Part shown: one piece after another, positions 22,312-35,400 of the stretch | Layout of the letters: every line of letters starts with the position of its first letter | How positions within the stretch are numbered: the stretch's first letter is position 1 | NCBI GenBank assembly: GCA_031310005.1 | Contig: CM062383.1 | Span: 1,054,001-1,118,000 of the forward strand | Direction of reading: 5' to 3' | Length of the DNA: 64,000 nucleotides | Source of the DNA: Dactylellina haptotyla | Taxonomy: Eukaryota > Ascomycota > Orbiliomycetes > Orbiliales > Orbiliaceae | Position numbers and translations under genes: made by a program | The notes under the pieces: model-generated | Seen by the model: only the letters and a program-made list of their open reading frames with translations | Told to the model about the DNA's origin: nothing | Databases searched by the model: none

Positions 22312-23170
22312 ATGACACTCGGTCAACTGGGATTACTAAAAATGGTGATGAAGAATCAAAAAGAACCGGATGAATATTTGGAGGAAGATATGAAAGAAGA
22401 ATCGGATTCTGCTTCGGAACCAAAGAAGTTAGAGGAAGAGAGTGACACCGAGGACAATGAACCAGAAGAGTCCAGTGGTACTAATACGAGCGCAAACCGG
22501 TCACCAATCAACAATCCCAGAGTTGGAAATGATTTGGAAAAGGGAGATCTTGCGGATATGCACTTCCTGAATGGAGTCCGCGAACTGAAGCTCCAAAATG
22601 AACGTCTCAAGGAGCTAGTCCGGAAGCTGCTAGTAGAAGCTGAAGAATCTGATAAGAAAAGTCTAACGATAGGGCTTGCGAGTTTACGAGACCAGTGTCT
22701 GCGGAAATTGAAAAGCGCGGAAATTTTCCTATCGGATTCTACAGGGGAGTTAGTCAATTTTGACTTCACCTCCGCTGGCGAGCTCGATAGATTTGGTCGA
22801 TATCTAGAATCTGATTCACATCTGAACGATATTTTTGAATTAACAGGGGGGCGACTTGAAGGAGTGGACTGTGAAATGCAGCTCCTATGTCACGAAAAGG
22901 TATTTGAATTGAAAACTTCACAAAAAAACTTTGGTATTACGCTGTGAATAAGCCATCTTATTAGAGATTTTATTGCTAACTCGGTATATTTGTCATTAGA
23001 TATCACAGTGGAGACATGATCTAGTGACCCATGATTGGCAGGAGTTAGCCCGCATTCTCTCTAAACCAGAGTTCGAGAATATCAAGAAGAGTGTGGACAA
23101 AATGTTCGTCTATGTGACTGGAGAGGGGATTGATGTAGTGAAAACGAGAAAAGCTCTGCAGAGTTTCTAA
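22312..23170 (+). CDS. Orphan acidic coiled-coil protein
   Basis: I do not recognise this gene. Two exons, 22312-22899 and 23000-23170, are separated by a 100-nt intron (donor GTATTTG, branch TGCTAAC, acceptor CATTAG) and give 252 residues in frame. The ATG at 22312 has an A at -3; the frame extends upstream only to a TTG. Residues ~20-65 are strongly acidic (EEDMKEESDS, DTEDNEPEE). A heptad-like helix follows (RELKLQNERLKELVRKLL). The last ~90 residues are mixed and look folded (CHEKISQWRHDLVTHDWQEL). There is no signal peptide or membrane span. The composition would suit a nuclear or chaperone-like partner, but no function is claimed. It converges with the DUF1989 gene, which ends 380 nt away. 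Confidence 0.65.
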
Positions 23171-23551
23171 TAGAAGTAGGATAAGGGTGTTGCTTTGTGT
23201 TTCGTCTGGTTTCGAGACTAGAATGAGGTAGTAAGTGCAGAGTTAGACAGCAGTATGTTGACGTTTAGCTACGTGAGCGACAATAGGGTGATGAAGGTAT
23301 AAGATCGGTGGTAGCTCGCATTGGGTACTCTATTTAAACCGTGCATGAAAGACATCTCCTATGGACTTTTTTTTTTGTTTGAAACTTCGTGATATTCTAG
23401 GTTTATGCCTAGGTGTAAAAATTTCGGTGCTCCTTTGAGCCTGAGGTTTAGTTCTCGAGCTCTTAGTCATGTAAAATAACATGAGTACCTGATGTTAAGT
23501 TATTTGACTTATTGCGTGAATTCTCCAGTCGAATTTACAGAGGGATAATGA
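23171..23551. other. Convergent 3' spacer
   Basis: 380 bases between two converging genes, with a T10 run at about 23369. No gene is seen. Confidence 0.5.
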
Positions 23552-24582
23552 TCAAGGGGTTTCTTCGGAGCGGGTTTCCATCACTCCCTCTCCAATGGGA
23601 ACCATCATCCCGTGCATACCCTTATAATCCGGCCTCTTCGGCTCCCTCCACCCATTTAGCACTTCGGCTCTAACACCCTCTTCGATCTCAAATACCTCAA
23701 CCGTAATTTCTCTACAGCACTCCAGCATCCCACCCTTCTCATTTTCTTCATTCGCACCGGCAGCTCCTTCACCCCATCCCCATTTGGATAAATCACCACC
23801 AGGACAAGTGCTTAGCGCCACTAGTAAGTCCTGCTCTGCGAAGAATTCGATATAGTCTCCCGGTCTCGCAGGTGATGCTTCCATGAAGTATTTACCGGCG
23901 CCGTTGAGGCCGGTTACTTGGAAGATGTTGAGGACGTCGTGGACGTCCGGTTCACTGGTGGTATATACGTAAAAATCTGTTTTATCATTTAAAACCTCAA
24001 AAAAGATGGCCTTACGTGAGTCCGAAGGGCAGGATTGCTCTGACGAGATTCGAGTGGCAGTGGAAATCGTAGTCGTCGCCCGTGAGCATTTTGTTGACGT
24101 AGGGATCACAGCGTGTTCCTTCAGGGTGTTACTATATTATTGAATATGATATATAAATAGTTAAGTATAGGCAAACCTAATAGATCATGACATCTGCCAC
24201 CCCACTTTGAAACACCAAAATCTTGCAGGGAATCTGCGATAATCGTCGTCATTGGCCGTAAATACGGTAGGCAACTCCACAGTCTGTCGAAGGTGGTCAC
24301 ATGACTGGCCTGCAATTGCCGGGTTCTCGAGGCCCAGAATCTCTCACGCGGATTTTCGGCATTCCAAATATTTAAATCACCAACTTGAGGGCCTGAAGGG
24401 GTGGAGAAGCGAAAGATACAGCCGGCTGGGACATTGACTGCTTTGGCGGAGCGGGGTGGGATGGTGATTGAGGATTTTAAGATGCGGGGCGCAGAGGCGA
24501 CTGACGAGTAGAAGGACCTGTCGACGTTGAGTATAGACCCCGGAGAGGCAAGATACGCCGGTTGCGGCTCCCTCTCTTCCAT
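23552..24582 (-). CDS. DUF1989 urea carboxylase-associated family protein (PF09347)
   Basis: Three exons, 24582-24177, 24118-24016 and 23954-23552, with introns of 58 and 61 nt, give 303 residues. Family hallmarks are split over the exons: RSAKAVNVPAGCIFRFSTP, KWGGRCHDLLGTRCDPYVNK (the join runs through LLG/TR), DFHCHSNLVRAILPFGLTEP and DVHDVLNIFQVTGLNGAGKY, then the EFFAEQDLLVALSTCPGGD core and a long C-terminal extension. In bacteria such proteins sit beside urea carboxylase; in fungi the role is poorly defined and this copy stands alone. The conserved Cys, His and Asp residues would suit a metal or nucleophile site, which is inference. Its start lies 259 bp from the divergent small membrane protein gene, so the two may share a promoter. 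Confidence 0.88.
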
Positions 24583-24841
24583 TTATACCGTTTTTGTAAT
24601 ATCAGCTGGTGTATAATCAATCATCAAATGCAGAAGTGACGTCGGTTGTGCGTTGGGCTGTTGGATAATTGCGGCGGGCTTGGCGTTCGGAATGTTTCAT
24701 CATTTGATGCTCTGCCTGTCAGGCCACTCACTCCCAGCAGCAACCTCGCTACAACTCCGTCGACACCTCCAATTTCACCAATTGACCCTCAATACTCCGC
24801 CGCAATCGATTGCATTTTGCGACTGCATACACTCCGACACA
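24583..24841. promoter_or_regulatory. Bidirectional promoter region
   Basis: 259 bp between the two start codons of divergent genes. No single motif is decisive. Confidence 0.45.
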
Positions 24842-25440
24842 ATGGCCACGAAAGCGGGAGCATCTGTCCTCAAGCAGGGAGCCAAGCGGGATCCGGAATT
24901 ATACGTGAGTCGGGCGGCCGGGACCGAAGCGGGATGGAAAGGCATCAAGTCTGCGGTTGAGGTGCTGATTCGGGAGAGGGTTTTCTAGATTTTGGGAGCC
25001 ATCATGACTGGTGTCTTTGGCGTTGCTGGATACTATTTTGGTATGGGATTTGCGTAATTTGCGAGAGAATGTCTATCGTGGGAAGGACGAGGTTGCTGAT
25101 ATCACTTCCGAACGTTTACAGCTAGCAAGCCTACCACTGCCTCATCCCACGAGAGCGTCGCTCACCCGCGGGAGAATTCCATGCCGTGGCACTCCGACGA
25201 TGCCAGCGCTACTTACAAGTACAAGTACCACCCTCACGGCGACTTCAGCAAGCCACCAAAGGAGGCGCCGTCGGCGTTGCACTCTGTCATCATCCCTGAT
25301 GTTGAGCTGCCAAAGGTGAGATATATAGCTTTTTTGGAGGTGGTATACGTGGAGAATATAACCATTGACTGTGTGGTTTTTTTTGGACGATATAGGCTCT
25401 CCACGAGAAGTTCAACAAGTTCGGCAAGGAGGACTGGTAA
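24842..25440 (+). CDS. Small single-span protein, probably mitochondrial
   Basis: Four exons, 24842-24904, 24989-25040, 25122-25315 and 25396-25440, with introns of 84, 81 and 80 nt, encode 117 residues. All junctions are GT-AG and in frame. The N-terminus is basic (MATKAGASVLKQGAKRD), followed directly by one hydrophobic segment (ILGAIMTGVFGVAGYYFG, residues 22-39) and a polar tail with MPWHSDD, YKYKYHPHGD and PKEAPSAL. I recall this type of protein as conserved across filamentous ascomycetes. The layout resembles the NDUFA4/B12D group of small respiratory-chain proteins (charged start, one span, MPW after it), but that link is a guess. Four exons for 117 residues, all kept in frame, argue strongly that it is real. 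Confidence 0.78.
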
Positions 25441-26645
25441 ACGACTTGCGGGGATGAATTGATAGCTGGAAGGGGACAAAACATAGACGGCGATTCGGTT
25501 AGAAAGCATTAAGGGAGACGGTGGCGCAAAGATATCGCCAGGCTCGTGATCCGGTCGATATATCTAACTCGATGGATCTATAGTCTGTTTGATATATGTA
25601 ACAGGAAGCAGACGGCGCTCATACTAGCTGTTTTACAAAATCAATTGTGCATATGATTGTTTTTTTCTTTTGGAAATATATATATATTTTTGCTAGCTGT
25701 AAAAAATGTCAAAAACTGTTGAATATTTTTATACGCTTTCTGAGGGTCTATCCTGCGTGCCGGCAGATGCTCGTAAATACGATCAAGACGATGTCTCGTC
25801 GGGGAAGGTGGCAGACGGACCCGAGAAACCTCCCACGAACCCACATTCGCAGCTGTCACATGGGCGCGCAAACCAGCCGATCCAAAGGGCAATTTAGAAA
25901 CAGAACTGGACTCTTTGAATTCGGTGAATAATTGCCGCATGGGTCGGAGAGGGCAGCGGATAACGGCGGTGCAGGCCCAGTAACCCGGCCCAGCGGTGGC
26001 CTCGAGCCTGACAGGATCCGCCCTTCTTGGCTGCATTCTCCGTACCGTCGATTGTCCATTACCTGGCCGGTATTAATTAATCGATTATAGCGAGTAAGTA
26101 AGTAATATTGCAGGGCCGTTAAGAGGTGTTCGTTGTTCGCAAACCTACGCGAGCTCCTTTTCAGCCACACACACTTTCCCTTCTCTCTCCTGGCACTTGC
26201 ACCAGCGGCACCTTCATCAAATCTCGAAACCTCGTCAACCGCCATCGCTACTTCCTCCTCCCCCAAACTCCCGACGACGCCCGCCGCCCTCCACCGCTCT
26301 CTCTCCAACCGCTCCCAACTTGTCCATCGTTGTCCGGCGACTCTCTCGAACCGCCTCTGACCCCCGGCTCCATCGAGTTCCGTCTGCAACCCTCGGCCTG
26401 GAAAGCCAACAAAACCTAGCTACACGCGGTTAAGCGAAATCTGATCATTTGGTTCGTCATGTACTAGCTTTTCCGTCTCCCCGGCCCAAAATCGTCACCA
26501 TCTCGAATCCGCCCCCCGAAATCAGGGAAACCAGGGAACAAAATACCAAAATCCAACTCCCCCCGACACATATTCCACTCGAATCTGTGGGAGTAGCCTG
26601 CTCTGGTCTACTCCCACTCTTCCTCCCGCCACCATTCCTTCCGCG
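25441..26645. other. Upstream region of KOG1
   Basis: 1.2 kb with a TA-rich start (about 25670-25690) and a C-rich, pyrimidine-biased stretch from about 26150 to 26640, as in fungal 5' leaders. No gene is supported. Confidence 0.5.
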
Positions 26646-29600
26646 ATGACTGCCCTCCAGCGACCGAACGGCTCGACATCGGTCGCAGCGGAGCGACGGC
26701 AATCGAGCCAGTACCATGCGAACGGCCAAGCAAACGGCCAGGCAAACGGTCATGTCAACGGCCAGGCGAACGGCCACGTAAACGGCAACGGCAACAGCAA
26801 CAGCAACGGCAACAGCAACGGTAACGGCCGGCTGACTAACGGATATCACGATGAAGCTCCCGCCCGGAGACCTGCTGAGTTTCGGAGGAACGGACCAGAC
26901 TCTGGCTCCATAAGAAGACGGAGCGTGAACCCGCTGCAATACCCCGGAATATCAAAAGATGGCGGTCCCGGCTCGATTTCGACACCCGACCAGAGTGGCG
27001 ACTCCGAGGTTGAATCGAATGCCAGCCACCAGCTCGTCAAACGTAACTCGTCCGCCGCGAAACTCAACGGTAGTGTCCGAAACAGCATCCTGCGAAACGG
27101 CTCGTTACAGAAGAAGGACCAGCGCGGCCACAGGATGTCACTCGCCCTCATGGCCGGCCAGGGCCTCGTTCCCGACACCTCTCTCTACAATCTGAATGGC
27201 GATATGATGGGCAGCTGGACCGAAGAAGAAAGCTCGGTTCCTGACAACCTCCCTGTCCGGCACGGGTTCGCCGAACAATACAACTCTGAAGAATACCTGC
27301 AACTGCTGGAACAAGCGTTCTACATGTACTACAATGACAAACGGCACGACACGGGAGGAAAACCTCGAAATACGGATGCTACCTTTGTCCAGGAGTGGAG
27401 GATGAAGGATAGATTGAAGACCGTCTCTGCAGCCCTGGTGCTTTGCCTCAATATCGGAGTCGACCCTCCCGGTTAGTCACAAGACTCCTCAAGTGTTCTT
27501 TTTATATATAACTAACAAATTGTTTAGATGTTGTCAAGACGAATCCCTGCGCGAAACTCGAATGCTGGGTCGACACTGCCTCTCACCCCAGTCCTAAGGC
27601 GCTTGAAATGATTGGCAAGAACCTCCAATCCCAGTACGAAACCCTCAGTATACGAACCCGATACAAACAATACTTGGATCCATCTGTCGAAGAAACGAAA
27701 AAGTTTTGTTGCTCGCTGCGAAGGAATGCGAAGGACGAGCGTATTCTTTTCCACTACAACGGCCATGGTGTACCGAAACCTACCAGCAGTGGCGAGATCT
27801 GGGTGTTCAATAAAAACTATACACAGTATATCCCGATATCATTATATGACCTACAAAGCTGGCTAGGCGCCCCCAGCTTGTTCGTTTACGATTGCAGTGA
27901 TGCCGGGAATATCGTTGCAAATTTCAACCGATTTGTCGAGAAGCACGAGCAGGAGAACCGCGACAACCCGTCAAAGGATCCGGGGTCCGCCGTATCCTAT
28001 TCTGATTGTATTCAGCTTGCGGCTTGTGGACCCAAGGAGACCTTGCCGATGAACCCCGACCTCCCGGCCGATCTTTTCACATGTTGCTTAACCACTCCGA
28101 TCGAAATAGCAATTCGATTTTATGTGCTGCAAAACCCTCTCCCATCCCCGGTTACTCTCGAAATGGCCCTCAAAATCCCAGGGAGACTTCAGGAAAGACG
28201 GACGCCATTGGGTGAACTCAACTGGATATTCACGGCTATCACCGATACCATCGCTTGGGGCACCCTCCCTCGACCGTTGTTTAAGAAACTATTCCGACAA
28301 GATTTGATGGTTGCTGCACTGTTCAGGAATTTCCTATTGGCGCAGCGCATAATGAGGGTTTATAAGTGCCACCCCGTCTCGTGTCCTGCGTTACCGAGCA
28401 CCCATCATCATCCACTTTGGCAGTCGTGGGATTTGGCGGTCGAGACAGTACTCTCTCAACTACCCCAACTACTGAAGGCACAAGAGGGCGGTCCACCATT
28501 CGAATATCAGCATTCCTCTTTCTTCTCGGAGCAGCTGACTGCCTTCGAGGTCTATTTGACCCAGGGCACCGCAGACCGACGACCTCCAGACCAACTTCCA
28601 ATAGTATTGCAAGTTTTGCTGAGTCAGGTCCATCGTTTGCGAGCGCTTATACTCCTCTCAAAGTTCTTGGACCTCGGGCCGTGGGCTGTCAACCTAGCTC
28701 TAAGTATCGGTATCTTCCCATACGTCTTGAAGTTGCTCCAGTCGGCCGCCGCTGAATTAAAGCCAGTCATGGTTTTCATCTGGGCTAGACTTTTGGCTGT
28801 TGACCCCTCCTGCCAGATCGATCTGTTGAAAGACAACGGATACAGTTATTTTACCCAGATACTAACGCCGAACTCGGGCATTCCTATTCAGAATGCCTCT
28901 GAACATCGTGCTATGTGTGCGTTTATATTGAGTATCTTTTGCAGAGGGTTCCACCAGGGTCAGGTAGTCTGCATTAATCCTGGAGTTCTACAATCATGCC
29001 TAGCTCATTTCAATGAGCCAGAGAACCCACTCCTCAGACAATGGGCGTGCCTGTGTATCTCGCAGTTGTGGGCTGATTACCCGGAAGCTAAATGGCTCGG
29101 TTACAAGGAGGAAGCTCATATCAAACTTTGCGCAATGCTTATCGACCCAGTCCCTGAAGTAAGGACTGCCGCCCTATACGCTATGTCAACGTTGATAGGA
29201 ACTCCTGACAACGAGTCCGGGAAAATTGCGGCCTTTGAGGCTGAGATGGCAGCTGCGGCGGTTCATATCACCAGCGACGGAAGTAGTATGGTCCGTAAAG
29301 AGCTCGTGGTCTTCCTCTCGATATATATCAAGAGATATGAGAGCAAGTTTTTGGTCGCCGCGTTTGAGTTCCTTAGGTCGGAGCTCGCGCATATGAAGGG
29401 TACCCATAGCAGCTTGAGAGATAGGATTGATGGTATTTCAGAGAAGACGATATACGCAAGCGTCTGGACGACGACAATGATGCTGTCTGCGGATCCGTAT
29501 ATTGAGGTTTCGGAGAACGCGACAATCATCGTGGACTATATCCACCGCGCATTGTTGCTCTCTCCTCTCGGAGAACCTACTCAGGAGATTATCGATGAAA

Positions 29601-31349
29601 TTTCAAAGCTCCGGATTCGCCCTCCCAGAGAGCTGTCCCTCGCACAAGCAGAGCTCCAGTCCACAAAATCCGCCCCCGTGTCGCCTGGTATCACAGCAGT
29701 TGACGGTTACTTCTCGAGCACCTTCAAGAGAACGTTTAGTATTGCGACGTCGTTGAAGAATTTGGCTCTAGGAGGTGGCGGCGATGTGACACCAACGGAG
29801 AGGATTCCCACTAAGATGCTGTCTAATGGGCGGCCAAATACGGGAGATAAGAAGATGACGGCAGAAATCAAGCCTTCTGATATGGGTATATTTGGAGGCT
29901 ATTCTAAGAAGAAGCAACCAACGCCTAAGCATTTTGTGCCGAAGCTTGAAGAACCCCCAACTATTCCTTTGGCAAGCACTTTCTTCGAATGGAGTGTTGA
30001 GGTACGTTTATTTCGATTTAAAACACCATAGAACTGAATATTTCTGACAATGGATCTAGTACTTCCGAGAACCACAAATGAAACCAACCGAGGCTGATGA
30101 ACCTGGAAGTTTGGACTACAACCAACGATTATGGCGCCGTAATAGGAACGAGAACATAATCTCTAGGACCCAGCCGCAGAAAGAGAGAGCCATGGTTGGC
30201 AAGTGGGACGCTCAGATTGGCCTCTTCAACAATGGCGGCCAGCCAACCCGTTTGCTTCTCCACCAGTTCGAGGATCATATGATCTCTGTTGATGATAAGG
30301 ATACGGTTTCGTAAGTGCAAACAATAGTCGCAAGGGAATCTCATCTGCTAACAATCATATTAGGGTTTGGGATTGGAGTAAAGGTTACAGACTCAACCAA
30401 TTCAGCAACGGGAACCCCTCCGGCACCCGTATTACGGATATCAAATTCATCAACGAGGACGATACAGCTCTCCTCCTAACGGGCAGTGGCGATGGTGTCG
30501 TGCGGATTTACAAAAATTACGAAGAGGACAGAAATATAGAGCTCGTTTCGGCCTGGCGAGCACTGACCGACTTGTTACCTTCCAACAGAAGCTCAGGCTT
30601 GGTCGCTGACTGGCAGCAAGGCCGTGGTTCTCTGCTCGTCGGAGGTGATATGAAAGTCATCAGAGTCTGGGATGCGCCGCGTGAGGTCTGCTTGCAGGAT
30701 ATTCCCGCAAGATCGGGTAGCTGTATAACTTCCCTCACGTCCGACCAAGTTGCTGGCAACATTTTTGTAGCTGGCTTTGGCGACGGTGCGGTGAGAGTAT
30801 ACGACCGCAGATTGGACCCGCGCGACGCAATGGTGAGGGCGTGGAAAGAACACAAAGCGTGGATCACCAAGGTACACATGCAGCGCGGTGGATTGAGAGA
30901 GCTGGTCACCGGTAGCACGAACGGTGATGTTAAGCTTTGGGATATTCGGAATCCGGGCGCTCTCTTGGATATCATGGCGCACAAGAGTGGTATGAGAAGT
31001 CTGGCGGTGCATGAGCATGCGCCTGTATTTGCTACGTAAGTTTTCTATCATTTTCCCGTATCTCTAAACAGTCAACAGTTACTAATTATCGAATTTTTCT
31101 AGCGGAGGACTAAACCACGAGATCAAGTTCTGGAATACTAATGGTCTCCACACATCTTCTGTCCGGCCCTACTCGACATTCCTTCACCAGAAGGGCTCCT
31201 CTCCAATCTCCATTCTCGGCTTCCATCCTCATAGAATGATGCTTGCGTGCGCCACGAGCGGTGATTATCATATCAACCTTTATGCTTGCGATCACGAGTA
31301 TAAGAATATGGGGCTCGACGACCCTACCGAGGAGATCTTGCAGTTATAA
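26646..31349 (+). CDS. KOG1: TORC1 subunit Kog1/Raptor
   Basis: Five exons, 26646-27471, 27528-30001, 30060-30310, 30364-31035 and 31103-31349, with introns of 53-67 nt, give 1,489 residues. After a disordered N-terminus with an Asn-Gly repeat comes the Raptor N-conserved, caspase-like domain. It retains the His motif YNGHG (H355) and the VYDCSDAG motif (C398). An armadillo/HEAT region follows (for example PWAVNLALSIGIFPYVLKLL), then a linker and a C-terminal WD40 propeller (from about residue 1190: DDKDTVSVWDWSKG, TGSGDGVVRIYKNY, GGDMKVIRVWDAPRE, GSTNGDVKLWDIRNP). Established role: scaffold that presents substrates to TOR kinase in nutrient signalling at the vacuole. The gene converges on SLA2, leaving about 1.1 kb between their ends. 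Confidence 0.97.
26721..26830 (+). repeat. Asn-Gly coding minisatellite in KOG1
   Basis: Tandem AACGGC-based units encode NGQANGQANGHVNGQANGHV and then NG/NS dipeptides. It lies in the disordered N-terminus, before the conserved domain. Confidence 0.85.
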
Positions 31350-32425
31350 AAAATGAACCGTGATTAGATCTCCGGTGATACCTTTGGTCACGCACTCTTT
31401 ACTTGGATTCCTTTCCCATAGTTTTACCCTACTCCCCCTGCCATGCGAATCTACCTTGGGATGCTCCTTTACCCCTCCGTACTACCCTGCGACGGTCTCG
31501 ATACACATACGGGACACTCCTAATGCTATTATTTAATCCCTAGCAAATTCTGTTTTATGTTCTCTCCCTAATTGGTATTCAAACGCATTGATATGGTGTA
31601 TATGGGTCGTTCCTTGTTATTCTCTGCTCTTCTATTCTCTATTCTCTGTTCTCTTTTTTTTTTCTCGGCGGGGCTTGTTTTCTTTTTTTTTGATAATGGT
31701 AACGAGGATAGCAAAACTGCTCGATCTTGGTTTCAAATACCTTTACCTTGCTTGTGATCTTTCACGCGGAATGATTTTGATTCTTGACGTTTTTTTTTTT
31801 TCGGTTCTTTTGAACAAGCTGCTATGGTTCGATTTATTAATTATTTTTTGCGAGCCTTTGCCTTCTCCTTCTCTGGTTTTTTGTGTCGGATTTTTAGTTA
31901 TAGCTTCTATAGTTTGAGGCAACCAATATAGACCATTTTATTCTATCAATTTATCTTTTCTCTAAACATAAGGGTTTGTTCAGAATACTAGGCTGTTACT
32001 CGTGCTGCGATGCAGAGATCCTTGGACAGGAATTCATCTTAGTATATCTCAAATGGGGACTCAAAATGTGAATTTTTTTTTCAAAAGCTATAGATAGAAA
32101 CACTTCATGCACAAGCGATGAGAGCAAGAAAAGCTGGTATCTCAAAAAGGTTCCAGAATGGGAAAGAGAAAGAAGTTATACAAGAAAAGAAAGGTAAAAT
32201 ACCAAACTTGAGAGCGGGCTAACAACATAAAATTAAGGGGCGGCGGGCAATATGGCGCTTCTTTTTGGTTTCGAAGATGATAAAACGACCGATATGGCTA
32301 TAATGCCAGATGGGGGAAAGCTGAAAGGAATCAAGATATCAAAAAAGTTCTTTTCCTCCTCGCACATAAAAAAATAAAATACGGCGGGTCGGATTTTCCA
32401 TCAATCGCTGGCATGGTTGTCTTCT
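31350..32425. other. Convergent 3' region of KOG1 and SLA2
   Basis: About 1.1 kb with several long T-runs (31649, 31685, 31790). It probably contains both 3' UTRs. No gene is seen. Confidence 0.55.
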
Positions 32426-35400
32426 CTACTCATCATCCTCGTCTCGGTAAGAGTGCTTTCTCATCTCGCCCAAATCCTTCCTGGCTCTCTCAAGAGAACG
32501 CTGGAGTTCCAAGATTTCCACCTGTAGATTGAACATATTAGTAAATAGACCCTAAGCTGTATCCCGAAGTGTAAAGGATAAAAACGTACCTGCTTCTCCA
32601 TCTCTTGGACCTTGAACTCGTGTGAGCTAAGCTTCGAGTAGTCAACATCGTCCTCAGCCCTATCCTTAGCTGCAATGATCTTCTGCACCTGGCTAACGAG
32701 AGAGCGACAAGCCGCGTTGACGGCCTTCGAAGCGCTTTCCAGACGATCTTGAGTCTTGGAAGCGAATGTTGCCTTGACACGGGAGGCAGCCACGAGTTGA
32801 GCGGTGGAAGCGGTGACGTCGTTACAAGCGACAATTCTGTTCGATCATGAATATCAGTGATGGGGACCGGAGGTCAAAGGAAGGTAAAATGCACATACAG
32901 TTGCTCCAACTTGTTCCTACCAACAAGAACACCGTCGGCAGTTTCTATCAACAGATTGGTCGAGGCGGCGACAGCCTTAGCCGCAGAAATAAGACCCTCA
33001 GTCCACCTGTTGTTCTTCTTGTAGAAGGCGGTTCTGGTGAGACCGCCTTTACCCTGCGCTACAATCTCCCTCTGCGAGTCGGTAGCAGCCTTGATAAGCG
33101 CTGCAATAGCGGTGGTAATCGCAACTGCGGAGTTGAGGATGGAGTCGTGGACCTCCAATGGGAAGGTATCATAGTCCCGGTTTCTGTTGGCCATCTTAGC
33201 CAATCGCGCGGCGGCAGCTTCGATAGCAGCGGCAGCATTGTTGAGTTCTCGGTCGACAATGTCCTCCAAGCTTCCGGACTGGTTCGCAAGGCTGCCGCCC
33301 TTTGGCGCGAACGCTTCGGACAATTTAGAAAGTTTTTGGAGATTCTGTTGCACATCGTGGTACCCGGAGAACACAATCTCGGCCTTCTTCTCCTTCTCAT
33401 AGTCTTCGATTCTGAAGGACATCAAACTGCCAAAGAACTTGGCGGTTGAATTAGCGGATGCTCGGGCAGCATTGATGATAGCGTCGGATTTCTTCTCATC
33501 AGATGCAAGACGTGTGATACCCTTTGCATTGTCGAGGACGTCTGCGATGGCGGAGGCAAAAATCATAACCGACTTGATAATGTCAGAATGGTCGCTGTTT
33601 GGACCGTCTTCAACATAGCTGTTGAAAGCGGTCGCAAATTCAGTAGCGCTGATTCCAGCCTTTTCGAGTTGAGAGAGCAGATAAGCCGCAGTTGCGCTCT
33701 GGTTACCAGCTTGCATTGGAGAGTCGAGCTCGTAGAGGGCATCATCGACACGCTTGATACCACCTTGCAGAGAGGCGTCAACGATATGGCTGAGCTTGCT
33801 GATATGGTCGAGGAGCACATTTCCGATTTCGTCGTCAATGGCATCTTTTCCGGTGGTGGCGGACTATCGCTTGGTTAGTTTCATAATTATAGAAGCAAGA
33901 GAAGAAATTACCCACATCTTCGAGTTCCTTGATCTTGCTAATAAGCTGGTTGATTGCTTCTTGCATAACTTCGATTTCATCATCCTTCTCTCGAAGCTTG
34001 CTATCGTGATCACCGTCAGTATCTTTCGCACGGTCCGAAAATTCGTCGAGCTGGCGTTGTTTATCCTGTGCGTCATGTCAATAAAAAACCAACTCGTGGA
34101 GCGAATCACTTGATGCCTACCCTCAAAACTCGCTCCAAATCATCAATCTCTCGAGTATGCTTGCTGATGAGCGACGAGAATTCGGATCCTTTGCTCCTTT
34201 CCGCGCCATCGGCTCGATCAAGGGCCATTCGTAACTCTCTTTGAAGCTTCTCCAACTCCTCCTTATTACCACCTCTAGCTCTATCCAGGTCAAAGATAGC
34301 CCGATCCCTCTCTCTGATCATATCTGCCAGTTCAAGATTCTTCGTCTTCATCTCCCTCTCAAGTTTCTCTCGCTTATCAATCGCCTCTTGCGCCGACGAA
34401 GCCTTCAACTGAGCAGACTTGTACTTTTGCAAGAGATCGAGATGCTCGTTTCGTAACTGGGAGTATAGCTTCGCCAAGGAATCGTACTTGCTCTTCCACA
34501 AGTTGACCTGCTCCTGTAGGGACTTGATAAGGTCATCTTTCGACGCGGCAGCTTGCTGCGAATTGAGCTGGATGTTTTGGAGTTCAATTTCGAGTGCCTT
34601 GACCTTCTTGTCATACTGTTCTAAGAGGAGTTGGTCTCGTTCGTATTGTCCACGCATGTTGAGGAGCTCTCTCTCCATCTCAGCAAATTGTCCCTGTACC
34701 TGTCGATCGTACTGGTCCTTCAGAAGCTTCTCCTGTGCGAGTCTTTGAAGTTCGGCCTGCGCCATCTGTTGGCGTTCAAATTCCATCTGCTGGGCGCGTT
34801 GCTGCTCTAGCTGTCGCAGTCTCTCTGCTTCAAATTGCTCTGCCAACCGCCTCTGTTCGTCTTCGTATGCTCTTTGCTGTTGCATCTGCAGTTGGTCTTG
34901 CGCCTGCTGAGTCGACCAAAAGTCGGCAATGTTCGTTGGCTCGACAGACTTTGCGGGTGGGGGAGGCGGAGATGGCGACCTGGGTTTTGGTGTTTCGTTC
35001 ACAGGCCTAGCCGGTAGCGCTGGGGCCTTTTCGTCTTCCGCGAGAAGGTTCGGTGGCTCCTGGGGTAGCTTCGGAACGGTGATAAGGCTGGTAAGGTACC
35101 GCAGGTTGGAGCATTCGTAGTAGAACTTGACGAGACGGTAATGCTGGGAAGTGTATCGCTTCCGTAGCGGTTCGAGAATTTCATCCTCGCCAAGAGCTAT
35201 ATTCAATGATTAGCACCATCGAGCTTTTGAAATCCAAGTGCTGATAGGTTGCCTTACTGTGGTGCATGGCACGCAACATGCTGGTCAAGAACTTGTAGAT
35301 CCCGTAGCTCTCGTGCACAAGCGGGACCAAAGCGGATATTCGGCACTCATTGTTCGTTGAGGGTCGGAAATGGGCGAATATGAGTTTCTGGAAGGTATCA

